This document shows positions 43,622 through 52,491 of a DNA stretch of 64,000 nt, one piece after another. Made by a program: the position numbers and the translations under genes. The notes beneath the pieces are model-generated. The model was not told the DNA's origin and ran no database searches. It saw only the letters and a list, made by a program, of their open reading frames with translations. Positions within the stretch are counted from its first letter, which is position 1. Every line of letters begins with the position of its first letter. Origin of the DNA: Chitinophagaceae bacterium (lineage in GTDB: Bacteria; Bacteroidota; Bacteroidia; Chitinophagales; Chitinophagaceae); contig JADKKJ010000011.1 of the NCBI GenBank assembly GCA_016720565.1, positions 1-64,000 of the forward strand, given 5' to 3'.

Positions 43622-45058
43622 GTGTTCAAAAAACTGGATAAACTCATTGTAAAGGCTTTTATCGGCCCCTTCATCGCCACGTTCTTCATTACGTTGCTGG
43701 TGCTGATCATGCAGTTTTTCTGGCTCTATATTGATGACTTCGTAGGAAAAGGGCTGGACATCAACCTGGTATTTGAATTCATACTTTACCAAAGTGCCGT
43801 GCTGGTGCCATTGGCCCTGCCCCTGGCTGTATTGCTTTCTTCGTTGATGACATTCGGAAACCTGGGAGAGAGCTTTGAACTGGTAGCTATAAAATCGGCT
43901 GGTATTTCACTGCTAAGATTCATGCGTCCTCTTTTCATCGTTACCGCTTTTATCAGCGGGATCGCTTTCCTTTTTTCCAATTACGTGATACCAGTGGCTA
44001 ACCTGAAATCGCGAACCCTTCTGGCGGATATCGTATATGCCAAACCCGCCTTCGATCTGAAGGAAGGGGAATTCTATGATAAGATCAACGGCTTCGCTAT
44101 TAAGATCGGCAGGAAAGAAGCAGACAGTCTGATCTATGATGTAATTATTTATGAACAGGGAAATCCCTTGCAGGATAATTTCCTGATCGCAAGATCAGGG
44201 GTGATGCGGGTAACCGAAGACAAAAGATTCCTGGAATTCTTACTGAAAGATGGGTGGCGCTACCAGGAAAGAGGTGGCAATAATGTGCAGGAGGCGGGTG
44301 AATATATTCGTATAGGTTTTAAAGAATTCAAAAAACAATTCGACCTGAGTAGTTTGGGTTTTACCTCTCGTACAGCCGATAGTGTGAATCGAAACAATGA
44401 AAGAATGCTGAGTATGCGCCAGCTGAGAAAGGCCATCGATTCACTGGATAAAGAGAACCGACTGTACAGTGCTAAAAGTGTTGATGATAATGGCCGTGGG
44501 TTTCGTTTTGTGCAGTACCTGGACAGCCCCTGGGCCAAAGCCAGCCTGCCTGCCCGCATCCGATCCTTCGACCAGCTGCTTCCGGATTCTGCCAGGCATA
44601 ATGTATCGCAAACCGTGAAGAATTATGCCCCCAGCATGAAGATGAATGCGGAGAATTTTTATTACACCCAGAAAGCCAGGGAAAAGAACCTGGCCAAGCA
44701 TAAAATAGAATGGCACCGTAAGATCGTACTCTCACTGGCCTGTCTTGTTTTGTTTTTGATTGGCGCGCCCCTGGGTTCCATAATCCGTAAAGGTGGACTA
44801 GGTACCCCGTTGATCTTCGCTATCATATTTTTCATGCTGTTTTATTTCGCCAGTACCATGGGAGAAAAATCTGCCAGCGAAAATTCCATAACTCCATTTG
44901 CCGGTATGTGGATGGCTACATTTATCCTGGTGCCCATGGGCGTATTCCTAACCTATAAAGCCATGCACGATTCGCAACTCTTCAACAAGGAAAGGTATGC
45001 GAAGATCGCCCGCCTGTTAAGAAGGAAAAAAACGACCGTACCCGATAAGGCGCTTTAA
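43622..45058 (+). CDS. LptF/LptG-family (YjgP/YjgQ) permease
   Basis: 478 residues. Membrane helices at ~12-35 and ~58-75 (IGPFIATFFITLLVLIMQFF, LVPLALPLAVLLSSLMTFGN), ~100-120, and three near the C-terminus (KIVLSLACLVLFLIGAPLGS, LGTPLIFAIIFFMLFYFAST, FAGMWMATFILVPMGVFLTY). A periplasmic beta-jellyroll lies between. It extracts lipopolysaccharide from the inner membrane together with LptB. The start is GTG at 43622. The dinB-type gene follows directly after the stop codon. Confidence 0.92.
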   Translation: MFKKLDKLIVKAFIGPFIATFFITLLVLIMQFFWLYIDDFVGKGLDINLVFEFILYQSAVLVPLALPLAVLLSSLMTFGNLGESFELVAIKSAGISLLRFMRPLFIVTAFISGIAFLFSNYVIPVANLKSRTLLADIVYAKPAFDLKEGEFYDKINGFAIKIGRKEADSLIYDVIIYEQGNPLQDNFLIARSGVMRVTEDKRFLEFLLKDGWRYQERGGNNVQEAGEYIRIGFKEFKKQFDLSSLGFTSRTADSVNRNNERMLSMRQLRKAIDSLDKENRLYSAKSVDDNGRGFRFVQYLDSPWAKASLPARIRSFDQLLPDSARHNVSQTVKNYAPSMKMNAENFYYTQKAREKNLAKHKIEWHRKIVLSLACLVLFLIGAPLGSIIRKGGLGTPLIFAIIFFMLFYFASTMGEKSASENSITPFAGMWMATFILVPMGVFLTYKAMHDSQLFNKERYAKIARLLRRKKTTVPDKAL

Positions 45059-46216
45059 TTGGAACCGCTTCCCTATATAGCCCACTTCGACCTTGATTCA
45101 TTTTTTGTTTCTGTAGAGATACAAAACGATCCCTCTTTAAAAGGCAAACCCGTATTGGTTGGCGGATATGAAAGAGGTGTAGTAGCGGCCTGCAGTTATG
45201 AGGCCAGGAAGTTTGGTATCCACTCAGCCATGCCAATGAAAAAAGCGCTTCAGCTTTGTCCGCATGCCATTGTTACCATGTCCAGTCGCGACCAGTACAG
45301 CAAATATTCCCGCTGGGTCACCGAAATCATTGCGTCAAAAGTTCCCTTGTTTGAAAAAGCCAGCATCGATGAGTTCTATATTGACTTCACCGGCATGGAT
45401 AAATTCTTCGGGGTACGTAAATATGCGGAAGAATTAAGGCAATTCATTATTACAGAAACAGGCCTTCCATTATCTGCGGGATTATCCTCTGCACGTTTCA
45501 TCAGCAAAATGGCCACCAATGAGGCCAAGCCCAATGGATTTTTAGAGATCCCGCATGGAAAAGAAATAGAATTTCTCTGGCCCATGGCCATTGAAAAGAT
45601 CAACGGCGTGGGTAAGCAAACAGAAATGCTCTTAAAAGGATTCGGTATCTATACCCTGGAAGATATTGCCCGCACCCCAGTAGAGATCATGGAGAGATAT
45701 GCCGGTAAATGGGGTATTTCTCTCTGGCATAAAGCACATGGAAGGGGCAGCGCCGAGATTGTGACCAACTGGGAACAAAAAAGTATGAGTCATGAAAATA
45801 CATTTGACCAGGACCATACCGACCTGGAACTGCTGAATAAGGAACTGGTAAGGCTTACCGAGAAGACAGCCTATTCCCTTCGTGAAGACGAAAAAATGGC
45901 GGGCTGTATCAGCATAAAGATCCGCTACTCAGATTTTGAGACCATTTCCCGCCAGGAAACCATTGATTATACGGCCCTGGATGATGTGCTGATAGAAAGG
46001 GTAAAAGGTCTTTTTTTGAAAACAGTGGAAAAAGGAAGGCCGGTTCGGTTGCTGGGGGTTCGCCTCAGCCACATGATCCCCATCAGTACGCAAATGAGTT
46101 TGTTTGAGAATAATATAGAGAAGCTGAATCTTTACAGGGCCGTGGATGATATCAAAGAAAAATTCGGCAGCCATTCTGTTTCCAAAGCAGTGTCGGTGAA
46201 GAGGAAGAAGAAGTGA
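45059..46216 (+). CDS. dinB: DNA polymerase IV (Y-family)
   Basis: 385 residues. The catalytic acidic residues are in IAHFDLDSFFVSVEIQ and FEKASIDEFYIDFTGMD. YEARKFGIHSAMPMKKAL, the helix-hairpin-helix (KINGVGKQTEMLLKGFGIYT), and a little-finger domain follow. It ends MSLFENNIEKLNLYRAVDDI then a basic tail. It copies damaged templates with low fidelity. The probable start is TTG at 45059, the base right after the TAA of the permease gene, so the two are translationally linked. Confidence 0.95.
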   Translation: MEPLPYIAHFDLDSFFVSVEIQNDPSLKGKPVLVGGYERGVVAACSYEARKFGIHSAMPMKKALQLCPHAIVTMSSRDQYSKYSRWVTEIIASKVPLFEKASIDEFYIDFTGMDKFFGVRKYAEELRQFIITETGLPLSAGLSSARFISKMATNEAKPNGFLEIPHGKEIEFLWPMAIEKINGVGKQTEMLLKGFGIYTLEDIARTPVEIMERYAGKWGISLWHKAHGRGSAEIVTNWEQKSMSHENTFDQDHTDLELLNKELVRLTEKTAYSLREDEKMAGCISIKIRYSDFETISRQETIDYTALDDVLIERVKGLFLKTVEKGRPVRLLGVRLSHMIPISTQMSLFENNIEKLNLYRAVDDIKEKFGSHSVSKAVSVKRKKK

Positions 46217-46221
46217 GAGGC

Positions 46222-46273
46222 GATGCCCTGAGCCTCTCGAAGGGTGAATGCCTGACGGCAGGCAGGCAGGCGT
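46222..46273. repeat. short palindromic repeats after dinB
   Basis: CCCTGAGCCTCTCGAAGGG (46230-46248) is an imperfect palindrome. TGCCTGACGGCAGGCAGGCAGGCG (in pieces: TGCCTGACGGCA, then GGCAGGCAGGCG) follows. These look like members of dispersed intergenic repeat families; a similar GGCAGGCA/TGCCTGC pair lies near 42985-43005. No gene. Confidence 0.5.
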
Positions 46274-46333
46274 CAATAGGTGAATAAGTGAATTCGTATC
46301 TTCGTGATCCTTTTAAACAATAAATTTTATATC

Positions 46334-47698
46334 ATGTCACAGCCTTGGAAAGAATACCAGGAAGCCAATAAAGACCGTTTTCTTAATGAAATGCTGGAAT
46401 TGCTTCGCATTCCATCCATCAGCGCAAAAACAGAACATAAAGCAGACATGCTTACCTGCGCAGATGCCGTAAAGCAAAGCCTGCTGGCAGCCGGTTGCGA
46501 TAAGGCAGAAGTAATGGCCACAGCGGGACATCCGGCCGTTTATGGAGAAAAGATCATTGACCCATCCAAACCTACGGTCCTGGTTTATGGCCACTATGAT
46601 GTGCAGCCTGCCGATCCATTGGAACTCTGGCATAGCGGTCCGTTTGAACCGGTTATAAAAGACGGAAAAGTATACGCCCGTGGATCTGCCGATGATAAAG
46701 GACAGTTCTATATGCATGTAAAAGCGCTGGAGATCCTTACGAAGACCAATACGATGACCACTAATATCAAGTTCCTGATCGAAGGAGAAGAAGAAGTGGG
46801 TTCACCCAATTTGGGACAATTTGTAGCGGACCATAAAGACCTGCTGAAAGCCGATGTGATCCTGATCAGCGATAGTTCCATGCTCAGTATGGAGAATCCA
46901 TCACTGGATACAGGAGTTCGGGGGCTCAGTTATATTGAGGTAGAGGTAACAGCAGCCAACCGTGACCTTCATAGCGGTACATACGGTGGCGCCGTGGCCA
47001 ACCCTATTACGATCCTGGCAAAAATGATCGCCAGTTGCCATGATGAGAATAATCATATCACCATTCCGGGATTTTATGATGATGTAGTTGTAGCCGGACC
47101 CGAGGAAAGGGCCCTGATCAATAAAGCGCCCTATGATGAGAATGAATACAAGCAGGATCTTGGCGTTAATGAATTATGGGGAGAAAAAGGATATTCCACT
47201 TATGAAAGAACAGGTATTCGCCCGACCATTGAAGTAAACGGAATTTGGGGCGGTTATACCGGCGAAGGAGCCAAGACCGTTCTTCCTTCAAAAGCCACTG
47301 CCAAGATCTCGGCAAGACTGGTTCCTAACCAGTCTTCCCATAAGATGACGGAAATGCTGCTCAATTATTTCAAATCCATCGCGCCGGCTTCCGTTACAGT
47401 CAGGGCTTTTGAGCACCATGGCGGCGAACCATATATGACGCCAATCGACAGCAAGGGCTATAAAGCTGCGGCCAAAGCGGTGGAAACCACTTTTGGAAAA
47501 ACACCAATACCGGTAAGAGGCGGAGGTAGTATTCCGATCTGCTCCATCCTGGAAAAAGAGCTGGGAATAAAGATCATCTTCATGGGTTTTGGACTGGATA
47601 ATGATAATCTGCATAGCCCGAATGAGAAATACAATCTTGAGAATTATTATAAAGGGATAGAGACCATTCCTTATTTCCATAAGTATTTTGCTGAGTGA
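46334..47698 (+). CDS. M20-family dipeptidase
   Basis: 454 residues. Metal-binding motifs: VYGHYDVQPADPLELWHSGP, YARGSADDKGQFYMHVKALE and FLIEGEEEVGSPNL, then the inserted dimerisation domain (GTYGGAVANPITILAKMI) and a C-terminal histidine (DNDNLHSPNEKYNLENYY). A two-zinc aminopeptidase that cleaves dipeptides, like carnosinase/CNDP. Start ATG 46334 (MSQPWKEYQEAN). A -7-like TATCTTCG lies ~30 bases upstream. Confidence 0.94.
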   Translation: MSQPWKEYQEANKDRFLNEMLELLRIPSISAKTEHKADMLTCADAVKQSLLAAGCDKAEVMATAGHPAVYGEKIIDPSKPTVLVYGHYDVQPADPLELWHSGPFEPVIKDGKVYARGSADDKGQFYMHVKALEILTKTNTMTTNIKFLIEGEEEVGSPNLGQFVADHKDLLKADVILISDSSMLSMENPSLDTGVRGLSYIEVEVTAANRDLHSGTYGGAVANPITILAKMIASCHDENNHITIPGFYDDVVVAGPEERALINKAPYDENEYKQDLGVNELWGEKGYSTYERTGIRPTIEVNGIWGGYTGEGAKTVLPSKATAKISARLVPNQSSHKMTEMLLNYFKSIAPASVTVRAFEHHGGEPYMTPIDSKGYKAAAKAVETTFGKTPIPVRGGGSIPICSILEKELGIKIIFMGFGLDNDNLHSPNEKYNLENYYKGIETIPYFHKYFAE

Positions 47699-47700
47699 TA

Positions 47701-47768
47701 ATTCATTATTAGTTAATCATTATTCCTCCAAACGGTTCAATGTTTGGCAGCAATAATCAGTAATGAAT
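47701..47768. repeat. nested imperfect palindrome between dipeptidase and S4 genes
   Basis: ATTCATTA (47701-47708) pairs with TAATGAAT (47761-47768). Inside it CCAAAC (~47728) pairs with GTTTGG (~47743), and ATCATTATT with AATAATCAG. This forms a compound AT-rich hairpin filling the gap. It may be a 3' RNA structure of the dipeptidase message. Confidence 0.55.
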
Positions 47769-47776
47769 AATAAAAA

Positions 47777-48145
47777 ATGAGGATCGATAAATATCTCTGG
47801 GCAATTCGGCTATTTAAAACGCGCTCGCTGGCAGCAGCAGCCTGTGATGCCGGGAAGGTGAAATGCAATGGGGTATCCGTTAAGGCGTCTAAACAGGCAA
47901 GTGTGGGGGAAGAATACGAGGTGAAGACCGAAGCAAAAAGATGGCGGATACGTGTGGTTGGTTTATTGGGCAGCCGCCAGAAATATGAAGAAGCGATAAA
48001 ATATTATATTGATATCACTCCGGCTGAAGAGATAGAACGATTACAATTCCAGGCTGCCAGTTTCCATACCGGCAAAAGGCCTAACAAGATAGGAAGGCCA
48101 ACAAAAAAAGAAAGAAGAGACCTGGAAGATTTTATGGACAATTAA
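47777..48145 (+). CDS. S4-domain RNA-binding protein, Hsp15-like
   Basis: 122 residues. S4 domain at the N-terminus (MRIDKYLWAIRLFKTRSLAA, AGKVKCNGVSVKASKQASVG) and a basic tail (RPNKIGRPTKKERRDLEDF). Hsp15 (HslR) binds stalled 50S subunits still carrying nascent chain-tRNA; the same role is inferred here. Confidence 0.9.
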   Translation: MRIDKYLWAIRLFKTRSLAAAACDAGKVKCNGVSVKASKQASVGEEYEVKTEAKRWRIRVVGLLGSRQKYEEAIKYYIDITPAEEIERLQFQAASFHTGKRPNKIGRPTKKERRDLEDFMDN

Positions 48146-48237
48146 TTTGATAGAATGACTAAGGTCATTGGAAAGGCCTCCCGCATTATGCGATATTTAC
48201 CAGTGCGAATAAATTGCTAACTTCTAAACCACGTTGT

Positions 48238-48690
48238 ATGGAAACCAAAGCAATTCAAAAAAAGGAGAACAGGTGGCCTGCCCTGTTTGACAGTGGATGG
48301 ATGGAAAAATTCTTTCAATCACCCATTGACGAGTTCTTTCCAGGAACAAGGCTGATGAATATGCCTGCGGTCAATGTTGCAGAAAATGACAAGGAGTTCA
48401 CCCTCATTGTGGCCGCTCCCGGCATGGATAAAAAAGATTTCAGCATAGAAGCATTTGATAACATGCTGACTATCGGCGCCGAAAAAGAAACTGAGCATAA
48501 AGAGGAAAAAAACGGACGCTTCAATCGCCGGGAATACAATTTTAACAGCTGGAGCCGTAGTTTCACCCTTCCGGAAAATTGCAACGCTTCGAAGATCGAT
48601 GCTGCTTACGTGAACGGGGAATTAAAGATCATGATCCCCAAAATGGAAAAAACGGAAGTGAAGAAAGTTAAGAACATTCAGGTGAATTAA
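48238..48690 (+). CDS. small heat-shock protein (Hsp20/alpha-crystallin)
   Basis: 150 residues. The alpha-crystallin domain covers ~45-150: MPAVNVAENDKEFTLIVAAP, FSIEAFDNMLTIGAEKE, SRSFTLPENCNASKIDAAYV, then NGELKIMIPK. ATP-independent chaperone that holds unfolding proteins. ATG 48238 (METKAIQKKENRWPALF) is preferred; the upstream ATG lacks family support. A two-way terminator follows. Confidence 0.93.
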   Translation: METKAIQKKENRWPALFDSGWMEKFFQSPIDEFFPGTRLMNMPAVNVAENDKEFTLIVAAPGMDKKDFSIEAFDNMLTIGAEKETEHKEEKNGRFNRREYNFNSWSRSFTLPENCNASKIDAAYVNGELKIMIPKMEKTEVKKVKNIQVN

Positions 48691-48712
48691 CCATTCACCA
48701 GACGGTTCCATG

Positions 48713-48747
48713 AAAAAAATAAACCCCGCTCGCGGGGTTTATTTTTT
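48713..48747. terminator. bidirectional terminator between hsp20 and the response regulator gene
   Basis: A near-perfect palindrome: AAAAAATAAACCCCGC, loop TCG region, then GCGGGGTTTATTTTTT. A and T runs on both sides let it work for both converging messages. It reaches the stop codon of the response regulator gene. Confidence 0.95.
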
Positions 48748-49801
48748 AATAGAGCAAATGTTTTAGTTTATCTACCTGCCCGATGCTGATCTTTCCTTCT
48801 TTTATCTCGATCAGTTTTTCGGATTTGAAATCACTGAGTGTCCGTATCAGGGATTCAGTGGCAGTTCCCACATAGTGGGCGATATCTTCCCTGGATATTT
48901 CTATGGGTTTGTTTTCGCCGGAGGCATTGAATTTTCCATGTATATCCACGAGGGCACTGGCTACCCTTTTGCGAAGGGAGCTATAGGCCAGGTTCATAAG
49001 TCGTTCTTCTTTCTCTTTTACATTCTGTGTGATGATGCGGATGAATTTGGTAGCGATACTCAGATCCCCATAGATCATTTGCTGGAAATCTTCCCTTGGG
49101 ATCTGCATGATCTCGGCTTCTTCCAGCACCACCGCATTGTCATCATAGTTCTTATCTTCTATAAGCGAAGGATAACCGATAAAATCACCCATACTGAACA
49201 GGTCGGTGATATATTCCTTGCCATCTTCATGCACTTTGAATCCTTTTACCTTGCCTTTAGCCAGGTAATAAAGGAAGCGGGGCCTTTTTCCCTCCTGGTA
49301 AAGCGTTTGTTTTTTATTAAGGCTGATCACTTCGTATTGTTCAGAAAGTTGTTCGATCAGACCGGAATTCTTCACATCACGAATGAACTGGCTTACTCCC
49401 TGGGGAGAGGCCGCATAATTATGCTCCAGCACAGCTGAACGTTTCAGCCTGATCTCGATGGCATTCAGGAGTTCGATATCCTCGAATGGCTTGGTGATAT
49501 AATCATCAGCTCCCATTTCCATGCCCCTTCGGAAATCACCTCTTTCCGTTTTCGCAGTGAGGAAAATAAAAGGGGTATGCTGGGTACTTTCATTTTTCCG
49601 CAGCAGGTGTAAAACGCCATAACCGTCCAGGTCGGGCATCATAATATCGCAGACGATCACATCCGGGTGTTCTTTAAGGGCTGTTTCCACACCTCGTTTT
49701 CCATTCTCCGCAGTGTAGGTTTTATATCCCGCCAGGTCAAGGATCTCGGCGGTATTTTCCCTGATATCGGGATTATCATCAATTACCAGAACAGATTTCA
49801 T
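48746..49801 (-). CDS. response regulator fused to a CRP/FNR-type regulator
   Basis: 351 residues. The receiver domain spans ~1-120: acidic pocket D8/D9, phosphorylation site D52 in VIVCDIMMPDLDGYG, T82 and K104 (ITKPF). A cyclic-nucleotide-binding-type domain (~150-265, YLAKGKVKGFKVHEDGKEYI, FSMGDFIGYPSLIED) follows, then a CRP-type helix-turn-helix (~290-345, EISREDIAHYVGTATESLIR). There is no N-terminal FNR cysteine set, so control should come from phosphorylation. It overlaps the kinase gene by ATGA. It combines in one protein the jobs of FixJ (receiver) and FixK (CRP-type regulator) and lies beside denitrification and cbb3 genes; that function is inferred. Confidence 0.92.
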   Translation of the reverse strand: MKSVLVIDDNPDIRENTAEILDLAGYKTYTAENGKRGVETALKEHPDVIVCDIMMPDLDGYGVLHLLRKNESTQHTPFIFLTAKTERGDFRRGMEMGADDYITKPFEDIELLNAIEIRLKRSAVLEHNYAASPQGVSQFIRDVKNSGLIEQLSEQYEVISLNKKQTLYQEGKRPRFLYYLAKGKVKGFKVHEDGKEYITDLFSMGDFIGYPSLIEDKNYDDNAVVLEEAEIMQIPREDFQQMIYGDLSIATKFIRIITQNVKEKEERLMNLAYSSLRKRVASALVDIHGKFNASGENKPIEISREDIAHYVGTATESLIRTLSDFKSEKLIEIKEGKISIGQVDKLKHLLY

Positions 49802-51039
49802 ATTTCTTCTTTAATGATAGGAATGGTTATTGTTATCGTTGTTCCTTTATTCAGTTCGCTTTCCACCTTTACCTGGCCGTTCAACAGGTCCACATAACGT
49901 TTTACGATATGCAGTCCCAATCCGGTACCCTGTATATTGATCGCATTAGCTGCCCTGAAAAAGCTGGAGAACAGGTGCTCCAGGTCATCTTTTGAAATAC
50001 CGATACCCTGATCGGCAATCGAAATTACGGCCAAATCTCCATTAGTGGATGATCGAATTATTATAGAGCATCCTTCGTTAGAGAACTTAATGGCATTGCC
50101 TATCAGGTTGATCAGGATGTTCTTAAGTAGTTTTTTATCGGAAAAAACCAGAGCTTCCCCCTGGTGGGCATAATCGATTGACTGCTCCTTCTTGGTAAAC
50201 CCTTTCATTTCGTCTACAACATCTATGACAAACTCCTGCAGGTCGAATTCGCCGGTATGAATGCTAACTTTCCCTTCATCCAGTTTACCCAGACTAAGGA
50301 AATCTTCCAGAATATCATTCAGGTGCTTTACGGAATTTTTGATCTTTTCAATATGCCTGTTCCTTTTATCCTGTTCATCTGTTGTTGTATACCTTGAAAG
50401 CAGGGATGCCGAAGAAAGAACTGTACTGAGAGGTGTACGGAACTCATGGGAGGCCATAGATACAAAGCGACCCTTGATCTCATTGAGCATTTTCTCCTTA
50501 TTCAGGGCTTCGCTAAGCTCCATCTGTGAATCCTCCAGTCGTTGCAGCGCTTCTTTCAGTATCACGGTTCTCTCCTCCACTTTTCTTTCCAGTTCTGCAT
50601 TCAGTTTTCGGATCTCCGAGCTGATCTTCTGCAGTTCTTTCTGCTGTCGCAACATACTGTCCTCGATCTCTTTCCTGCGGGCGATGTCAACGATAAATGC
50701 GATCACAAAAAGCTGTTCGCCCTGCCTGTAGTGGCTTAGGCTGACTTCCAGGGGTATTTCGATGCCGTCTTTTCTTCGGCCGTAAAGATCCCGGTTATGG
50801 CCCATCACCCGATTGGAAGGGTGTTCATAAAATCCTTCCCGGAGTTCATGATGGTGGTGTCTGTATTTGTCGGGGATAAGGATCTCTATAGGTTGGCCAA
50901 CTAATTGGGTGGAGAGATAGCCAAATAACCGCTCAGCTGCCGGATTTACCAGCATGATATTTCCCAACCCATCTGTGAGGATAATGCCTTCAGTGGCATT
51001 TTCAAATAGTGATATAAGATGCTGTGGATCAGTATTCAT
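49798..51039 (-). CDS. PAS-domain sensor histidine kinase, possibly heme-binding (FixL-like)
   Basis: 413 residues, no membrane segment, so a cytoplasmic sensor. One PAS domain (~5-125), a coiled coil (~125-190), then the phosphorylation helix with H198 (FVSMASHEFRTPLSTVLSS) and the ATPase domain (NLIGNAIKFSNEG, ISIADQGIGISKDDL, GTGLGLHIVKRYVDLLNGQ). The PAS segment IPDKYRHHHHELREGFYEH, with GRRKDGIEIPLEVSL after it, resembles the heme pocket of FixL (PEPYRxxHD and GxRxDGxxFP), with H63 as the candidate heme ligand. Non-heme PAS domains can share this pattern, so heme binding is uncertain. Its stop overlaps the start of the response regulator gene. Confidence 0.92.
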   Translation of the reverse strand: MNTDPQHLISLFENATEGIILTDGLGNIMLVNPAAERLFGYLSTQLVGQPIEILIPDKYRHHHHELREGFYEHPSNRVMGHNRDLYGRRKDGIEIPLEVSLSHYRQGEQLFVIAFIVDIARRKEIEDSMLRQQKELQKISSEIRKLNAELERKVEERTVILKEALQRLEDSQMELSEALNKEKMLNEIKGRFVSMASHEFRTPLSTVLSSASLLSRYTTTDEQDKRNRHIEKIKNSVKHLNDILEDFLSLGKLDEGKVSIHTGEFDLQEFVIDVVDEMKGFTKKEQSIDYAHQGEALVFSDKKLLKNILINLIGNAIKFSNEGCSIIIRSSTNGDLAVISIADQGIGISKDDLEHLFSSFFRAANAINIQGTGLGLHIVKRYVDLLNGQVKVESELNKGTTITITIPIIKEEI

Positions 51040-51084
51040 TTCAGGGGCTAAACTACGTTAAAGTACCGAAAAAATCGGCAACCC

Positions 51085-51891
51085 TCAGATCGAATCCTGA
51101 CCGTTATTGTGCAGAAGTTCTTTTTCCATATTGATCGCTTTGGGAAAAAGGATCTCATTTTCAAGGAATAGGTGCTGAACAATATCATTGTCCACTTCCC
51201 TGAATTTCTTGAAAACTACCTGGTGACTAATGCAGGCATGGGCGGGGGCAGTATAATTATCGGTTAGTTCCCTCCAGCGTTTAAGCATTCGGGCAGTTAC
51301 ATCATGTTCGTGTTGCTTAATATCATCTACAGGTTTGCGAAGGGTTCTTACCAGAAGACTGGCATAGGAGGCACGGCTATGGTAGGCATGCGCTATTTGC
51401 TTGATATAGGGAAATATGATCTCCTCTTCCTGCTCCATATGTACCAGCACAGTTTTGCTGAACTGATTCACGGAGCGTTGTAATTCCTCTATGTAAGGGA
51501 ATTTCTTTTTATGGCCCTCGGCGAATTGGTCCAGGTGAAGTTTCAACTGGGGCAGTGCTTTGCGAATGGATTGGTGGTGCACATTCACTATAAAGTCTGT
51601 AATGAAATCAATATCCCAGTCATTGAAATCAATATTAGAAGAAGAAATTTGAATATCACGGGTAGCCTGCTGAAGGTCGCGTATCACTTTGTCTGTGTCC
51701 ACCCCCCTGTTATCACAGGCGATCTGCAAAGGCAATTTACCCCCACAGCAATATTCGATCTCATACTTGCGAAAAACATCCGCAGTACGGTAATCCCTGC
51801 TCACAATATCATGGACAGTCATATCCTTATCTATCGGGATACTATTCAAAAACATATTATGGGTGGTTGCGGCCATTGGTTGAATGAACAA
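51085..51891 (-). CDS. iron-sulfur cluster repair di-iron protein (RIC/YtfE/ScdA family), first copy
   Basis: 268 residues. The ScdA N-terminal domain (MTVHDIVSRDYRTADVFRKY, EIEYCCGGKLPL) precedes a hemerythrin-like four-helix domain. Its iron ligands appear as NVHHQSIRKALPQL, VLVHMEQEEEIIFPY, KQHEHDVTARML and HLFLENEILFP. Such proteins mend iron-sulfur clusters damaged by nitric oxide or oxidants. ATG 51876 is an alternative start. It lies between an Rrf2 regulator gene (54 bases) and the histidine kinase gene (45 bases), so it is part of a NO-response unit. Confidence 0.93.
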   Translation of the reverse strand: MFIQPMAATTHNMFLNSIPIDKDMTVHDIVSRDYRTADVFRKYEIEYCCGGKLPLQIACDNRGVDTDKVIRDLQQATRDIQISSSNIDFNDWDIDFITDFIVNVHHQSIRKALPQLKLHLDQFAEGHKKKFPYIEELQRSVNQFSKTVLVHMEQEEEIIFPYIKQIAHAYHSRASYASLLVRTLRKPVDDIKQHEHDVTARMLKRWRELTDNYTAPAHACISHQVVFKKFREVDNDIVQHLFLENEILFPKAINMEKELLHNNGQDSI

Positions 51892-51945
51892 ATTAAAAGG
51901 GTTGTCAAATAAATTGAAATGATTTACGTCAATCCGGTCATTGAA

Positions 51946-52386
51946 TTAAAGGATCGCTATACTATCTATATAATTAGGCTGGTCCTTGTTCAACAGGTCG
52001 CTTACCAGGGTTTTTGAAAAGACCTCCTCCCATTGGTCACGCAATTGTTCTGCCCTGCTATGCATGGGGCAGGGTCTGCTGGCATCGCAATTTCGAAGGC
52101 GAAGCACGCAGGATTTAAAATGGTCGTCTTCCCCCGTGAGATGAATAAACTGAATAAGCGGGGTTTGCAACGTGCTATCATTTATGAAAAACCCTCCATT
52201 GGGCCCTTTTTGTGAGGAAAGAATGCCCTGTTTTACCAGCTTCTTCATAACTTTACCCAAAAAATGCCGGGGCACATTCAGGCCCTCAGCTATCTTTTCA
52301 AGTGGGATCTTCCCCTGTTTCTCGCTTTCTGCGGACACATAGAGCACACTTCTGAGGGCGTAACCAAATGATTTAGAGAAAAACAT
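51946..52386 (-). CDS. Rrf2-family regulator, NsrR-like
   Basis: 146 residues. Winged helix-turn-helix (FGYALRSVLYVSAESEKQGK, LEKIAEGLNVPRHFLGKVMK) followed by three cysteines spaced CVLRLRNCDASRPC, the cluster-binding pattern of NsrR, a repressor that senses nitric oxide through an iron-sulfur cluster. It is the first gene of the leftward Rrf2-RIC-kinase-regulator unit and is divergent from the nos operon. The palindrome at 52492-52509 is a likely binding site for it or for the CRP-type regulator. Confidence 0.9.
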   Translation of the reverse strand: MFFSKSFGYALRSVLYVSAESEKQGKIPLEKIAEGLNVPRHFLGKVMKKLVKQGILSSQKGPNGGFFINDSTLQTPLIQFIHLTGEDDHFKSCVLRLRNCDASRPCPMHSRAEQLRDQWEEVFSKTLVSDLLNKDQPNYIDSIAIL

Positions 52387-52458
52387 AGAAACAAATTTAT
52401 TTTTTTGGAAACTGGTCCTCCGTGACCAATATCAGTTCGGTTTTTGATGCTGGTCATG

Positions 52459-52488
52459 TTGGGATCAGGGGGCATCCCTCTACATTTG
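52459..52488 (+). promoter_or_regulatory. promoter of the nos operon
   Basis: TTG at 52459-52461, nineteen bases, then TACATTTG at 52481-52488. Both the elements and the spacing match the Bacteroidota consensus (TTTG-N19-TAnnTTTG). The start point should fall near 52494-52496, about 57 bases before the cytochrome start codon. Confidence 0.75.
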
Positions 52489-52491
52489 TTA

